Positions 34,282-35,712 of a stretch of 35,712 bases of DNA are shown here, piece by piece. The notes beneath the pieces are model-generated. The model searched no databases. It was not told the origin of the DNA and saw only the letters and a program-made list of their open reading frames with translations. The DNA comes from Mesorhizobium sp. (GTDB lineage Bacteria > Pseudomonadota > Alphaproteobacteria > Rhizobiales > Rhizobiaceae), in NCBI GenBank assembly GCA_004020365.1, contig SAQR01000005.1:211240-246951 (forward strand), in the 5' to 3' direction. Each line of letters begins with the position of its first letter. The stretch's first letter is position 1. Position numbers and translations under genes: made by a program.

Positions 34282-34386
34282 TCACTCGGTCAGGGCCTTG
34301 AGAAGCGGCGTGGACCATAGGATCAGAATGAACCCGATACCCGACCAAAGCATCACAGCATCCCAGTTGCGATAATCCCGGCGCAT
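34282..34386 (-). CDS. 34-residue single-span membrane microprotein
   Basis: A short frame from ATG 34386 with a strong GGGAGG six bases before it. The product begins MRRDYRNWDAVMLWSGIGF and holds one hydrophobic segment (about residues 11-28), basic and aromatic at the N-terminus. A strong binding site plus a membrane helix argue for a real gene; a longer in-frame start at 34476 has no such support. It is on the same strand as the DUF2905 gene. Function unknown. Confidence 0.5.
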   Translation of the reverse strand: MRRDYRNWDAVMLWSGIGFILILWSTPLLKALTE

Positions 34387-34457
34387 TTCAGGCCTCCCGA
34401 CAATGCATCCGTATCTCGTACAGAATCTCGCGCCCGCAGCCCCCGAAGTCGAAGCCG

Positions 34458-34658
34458 CTACCGGTTGAGTAGCCACAGAACAAAAGAGAGAACGATGCTG
34501 ATCAAGATCCCGGTGCCGATCGGAGCATAAAACGTGAAGTTCTCACGTTCGATCACGATGTCGCCAGGCAGTCTGCCCAGGCCGATCCGCGACAACCATG
34601 GCCACAACAGGCCTGTGGCGACTATGATCAAACCAATGATAATCAGGGTTCGCGACAT
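34458..34658 (-). CDS. DUF2905-family membrane protein
   Basis: A 66-residue protein from ATG 34658 (MSRTLIIIGLIIVATGLLWP) with two membrane segments at the ends and the family motif RIGLGRLPGDIVIERENF between them. DUF2905 proteins are common small inner-membrane proteins of unknown function. A longer in-frame start at 34769 has an N-terminus without family likeness. It lies 72 bases upstream of the microprotein gene. Confidence 0.88.
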   Translation of the reverse strand: MSRTLIIIGLIIVATGLLWPWLSRIGLGRLPGDIVIERENFTFYAPIGTGILISIVLSFVLWLLNR

Positions 34659-34820
34659 CTGGTTGCGCTCGATTTCCGCTGCTTGTTTCTCGTTCACCTT
34701 CGCCGTTCCGTTGTCGACGTCTCGGGGCGCTTGATGGCCAGCGTCAACTCGCAAGAGCGGCGACGCCATGCCGGTCTGAACTCGAGCGGTCGAAGATCAG
34801 CCCGAGCGCCGCACGGATTG

Positions 34821-34875
34821 CCAAGCGGTGCTTGGGCATTGTCTGGAACTCACGAGTTTGGCGCAGGTTCCAGAC
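34821..34875. other. two consecutive hairpins
   Basis: CCAAGC-GGT-GCTTGG (34821-34835) is followed by GTCTGGAAC (34841-34849) paired with GTTCCAGAC (34867-34875) across a 17-base loop. Both stems are perfect. No T-run follows on either strand. It could be a small RNA, a structured end of a decayed element, or chance. Confidence 0.4.
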
Positions 34876-34944
34876 GGCCGACAGGCGCGTGAGAAACTCG
34901 TCGCCGCGCGGTCAGCCGCCGGCACTTTTGGCCTGCGCGCCCTC

Positions 34945-34968
34945 GGGTCAGGCCCAGGGTCAGGCCCA
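34945..34968. repeat. 12-bp tandem duplication
   Basis: GGGTCAGGCCCA occurs twice without a gap, just before the livF relic. Each copy is itself nearly palindromic (GGG...CCC). Confidence 0.7.
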
Positions 34969-34991
34969 AAGGCATGCTTTTGCGCGATGCG

Positions 34992-35246
34992 TCAGATCTT
35001 CAGGTGCTGAAGAACGCGGGCCGCTGTGCCCGCCGTGACATCTCCGGCATCGTCGATCCGGCCGAGCTTCAGCACCGCCCAGCTGTCGGCGATGCCGAGG
35101 GCGAAGGGCAGGTTCTGTTCGACGATCAGAATCGTCGTGCCGTTCGTCCTGCGCTCCTGCCTGAGTGCCGCGGCGATGCGTTCGACGACTGAGGGCTGCA
35201 GGCCCTCGGAAATCTCGTCGATCAGCAACAGCTTCGGCCGCAGCAT
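34992..35246 (-). pseudogene. livF relic, C-terminal part
   Basis: This frame encodes the last 84 residues of a branched-chain amino-acid ABC ATPase of LivF type: LRPKLLLIDEISEGLQPSVV (Walker B and D-loop), TTILIVEQNLPFALGIAD (switch region, Q in place of histidine as in LivF) and an ordinary end. The Walker A and signature parts are missing upstream on this strand; the signature lies inverted at 35264-35392. Non-functional. Confidence 0.8.
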
Positions 35247-35263
35247 CTCGACCAGGATCGTCG

Positions 35264-35392
35264 TTTGCGCAAGCCGTGGAACGGGTTTTTGGGCATTTTC
35301 CGTTCCTCAGCGAGCGCCTGTCGCAACGGGCCGGAACGCTGTCCGGCGGCGAGCAGAAGATGCTCATTCTCGGCCGCGCGCTGATGTCGCGG
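35264..35392 (+). pseudogene. livF relic, inverted middle part
   Basis: On the plus strand about 43 codons read as the LivF segment before Walker B: VFGHFPFLSERLSQRAGTLS then GGEQKMLILGRALMSR, which contains the ABC signature. It has the opposite orientation to the adjoining C-terminal relic, and its right end runs into the livG relic, so a short inversion has broken the gene. Confidence 0.7.
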
Positions 35393-35552
35393 ACGAAATC
35401 GAGATCGTGCTCGACCAGGATGGCGGCAGCGTCGCGCCGATGGTGGTGCGTTCGACCTTGGTCAGCCCGGCCGTCGGCTCGTCGAGCAGGATGAGTTTTG
35501 GCTCGAGCGCGACGACCATGGCGAGCTCGAGACTCTGCTTGGTGGCGCACTA
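35385..35552 (-). pseudogene. livG relic
   Basis: On the minus strand CATKQSLELAMVVALEPKLI and LLDEPTAGL are the Walker B region of a LivG-type ATPase; after VERTTIG the likeness continues in another frame as ILVEHDLDFVRDIS, the switch region. Sequence between the two is missing, so a deletion and frameshift have occurred. Everything before the signature is also gone. Confidence 0.7.
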
Positions 35553-35712
35553 GCTAGCCATCGGCTGAAGCGGCGGCCCATGGAACGCTATGAGGCTGCA
35601 AACATTTATCCCCGAGATCCGCTCGTTCACCTCAGTCGGTTTCGAGACCTTCGCGAGCATAAAGGATCCAGGATCGATAAAGCTGATTGAGCCCAGGCGG
35701 CGAAGCCATTGA
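35553..35712. other. window end without recognised gene
   Basis: No frame in the last 160 bases shows family resemblance or a ribosome binding site. A 36-codon frame from ATG 35580 on the plus strand has no support. Confidence 0.5.

Larger units (their letters stand above)
34659..34991. other. intergenic region with hairpins and a tandem repeat
   Basis: No supported coding region. It holds two hairpins (34821-34835 and 34841-34875) and a 12-bp tandem repeat (34945-34968), entered separately. Confidence 0.6.

Overview
The window looks like a chromosomal segment of a high-GC alphaproteobacterium of the order Rhizobiales, most likely Mesorhizobium or a close relative. The basis is protein-level resemblance from memory (NAD-linked formate dehydrogenase of the fds type, the DUF6352/DUF6505/ligase-like trio, a CUT1-type sugar ABC operon, DUF6494, DUF2905), the frequent 4-bp gene overlaps and the use of GTG/TTG starts. 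No database search was run.

Region A (1-7312) holds a minus-strand trio of poorly characterised genes (DUF6352, DUF6505 and a biotin/lipoate-ligase-like protein without the usual lysine). Divergent from it is a large multi-cluster Fe-S protein, then a membrane GGDEF diguanylate cyclase, a secreted WD40-cytochrome c fusion and a small DUF6494 protein. Region B (7354-13729) is a tungstate module: a regulator with an excisionase-type helix-turn-helix and a binding-protein-like effector domain, facing a tightly packed tupB-tupC-tupA-moeA-moeA operon. The first MoeA is divergent and the second carries a C-terminal binding-protein-like domain. Region C (13744-21755) has mobA and fdhD on the minus strand, facing a third, canonical moeA, a TusA-like gene, a fused fdsG-fdsB and fdsA. 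Together B and C can import oxyanion, insert metal, attach nucleotide, sulfurate the cofactor and supply the apo-enzyme, i.e. most of what a Mo- or W-dependent formate dehydrogenase needs. A tungsten preference is inferred from the TupABC-type transporter.

Region D (21818-33140) is a sugar-acid catabolic locus. A minus-strand operon encodes a CUT1 ABC importer (binding protein, two permeases, ATPase), an acid-sugar dehydratase of the enolase superfamily and an RraA-like aldolase. Divergently, a GntR/FCD regulator is followed by three more enolase-superfamily genes, the last of which is interrupted by one in-frame TGA. Region E (33228-35712) has a stand-alone 5'-3' exonuclease, a 34-residue membrane microprotein, a DUF2905 protein, two hairpins of unknown function and rearranged relics of livG/livF branched-chain amino-acid ABC ATPase genes.

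The most interesting features are the tungstate/MoeA operon with binding-protein-like domains on both its regulator and one MoeA, the FdhD variant that keeps only one of the two usual sulfur-transfer cysteines next to a TusA-like gene, the structured leader before the formate dehydrogenase genes, and the accessory genes of unknown function in region A.
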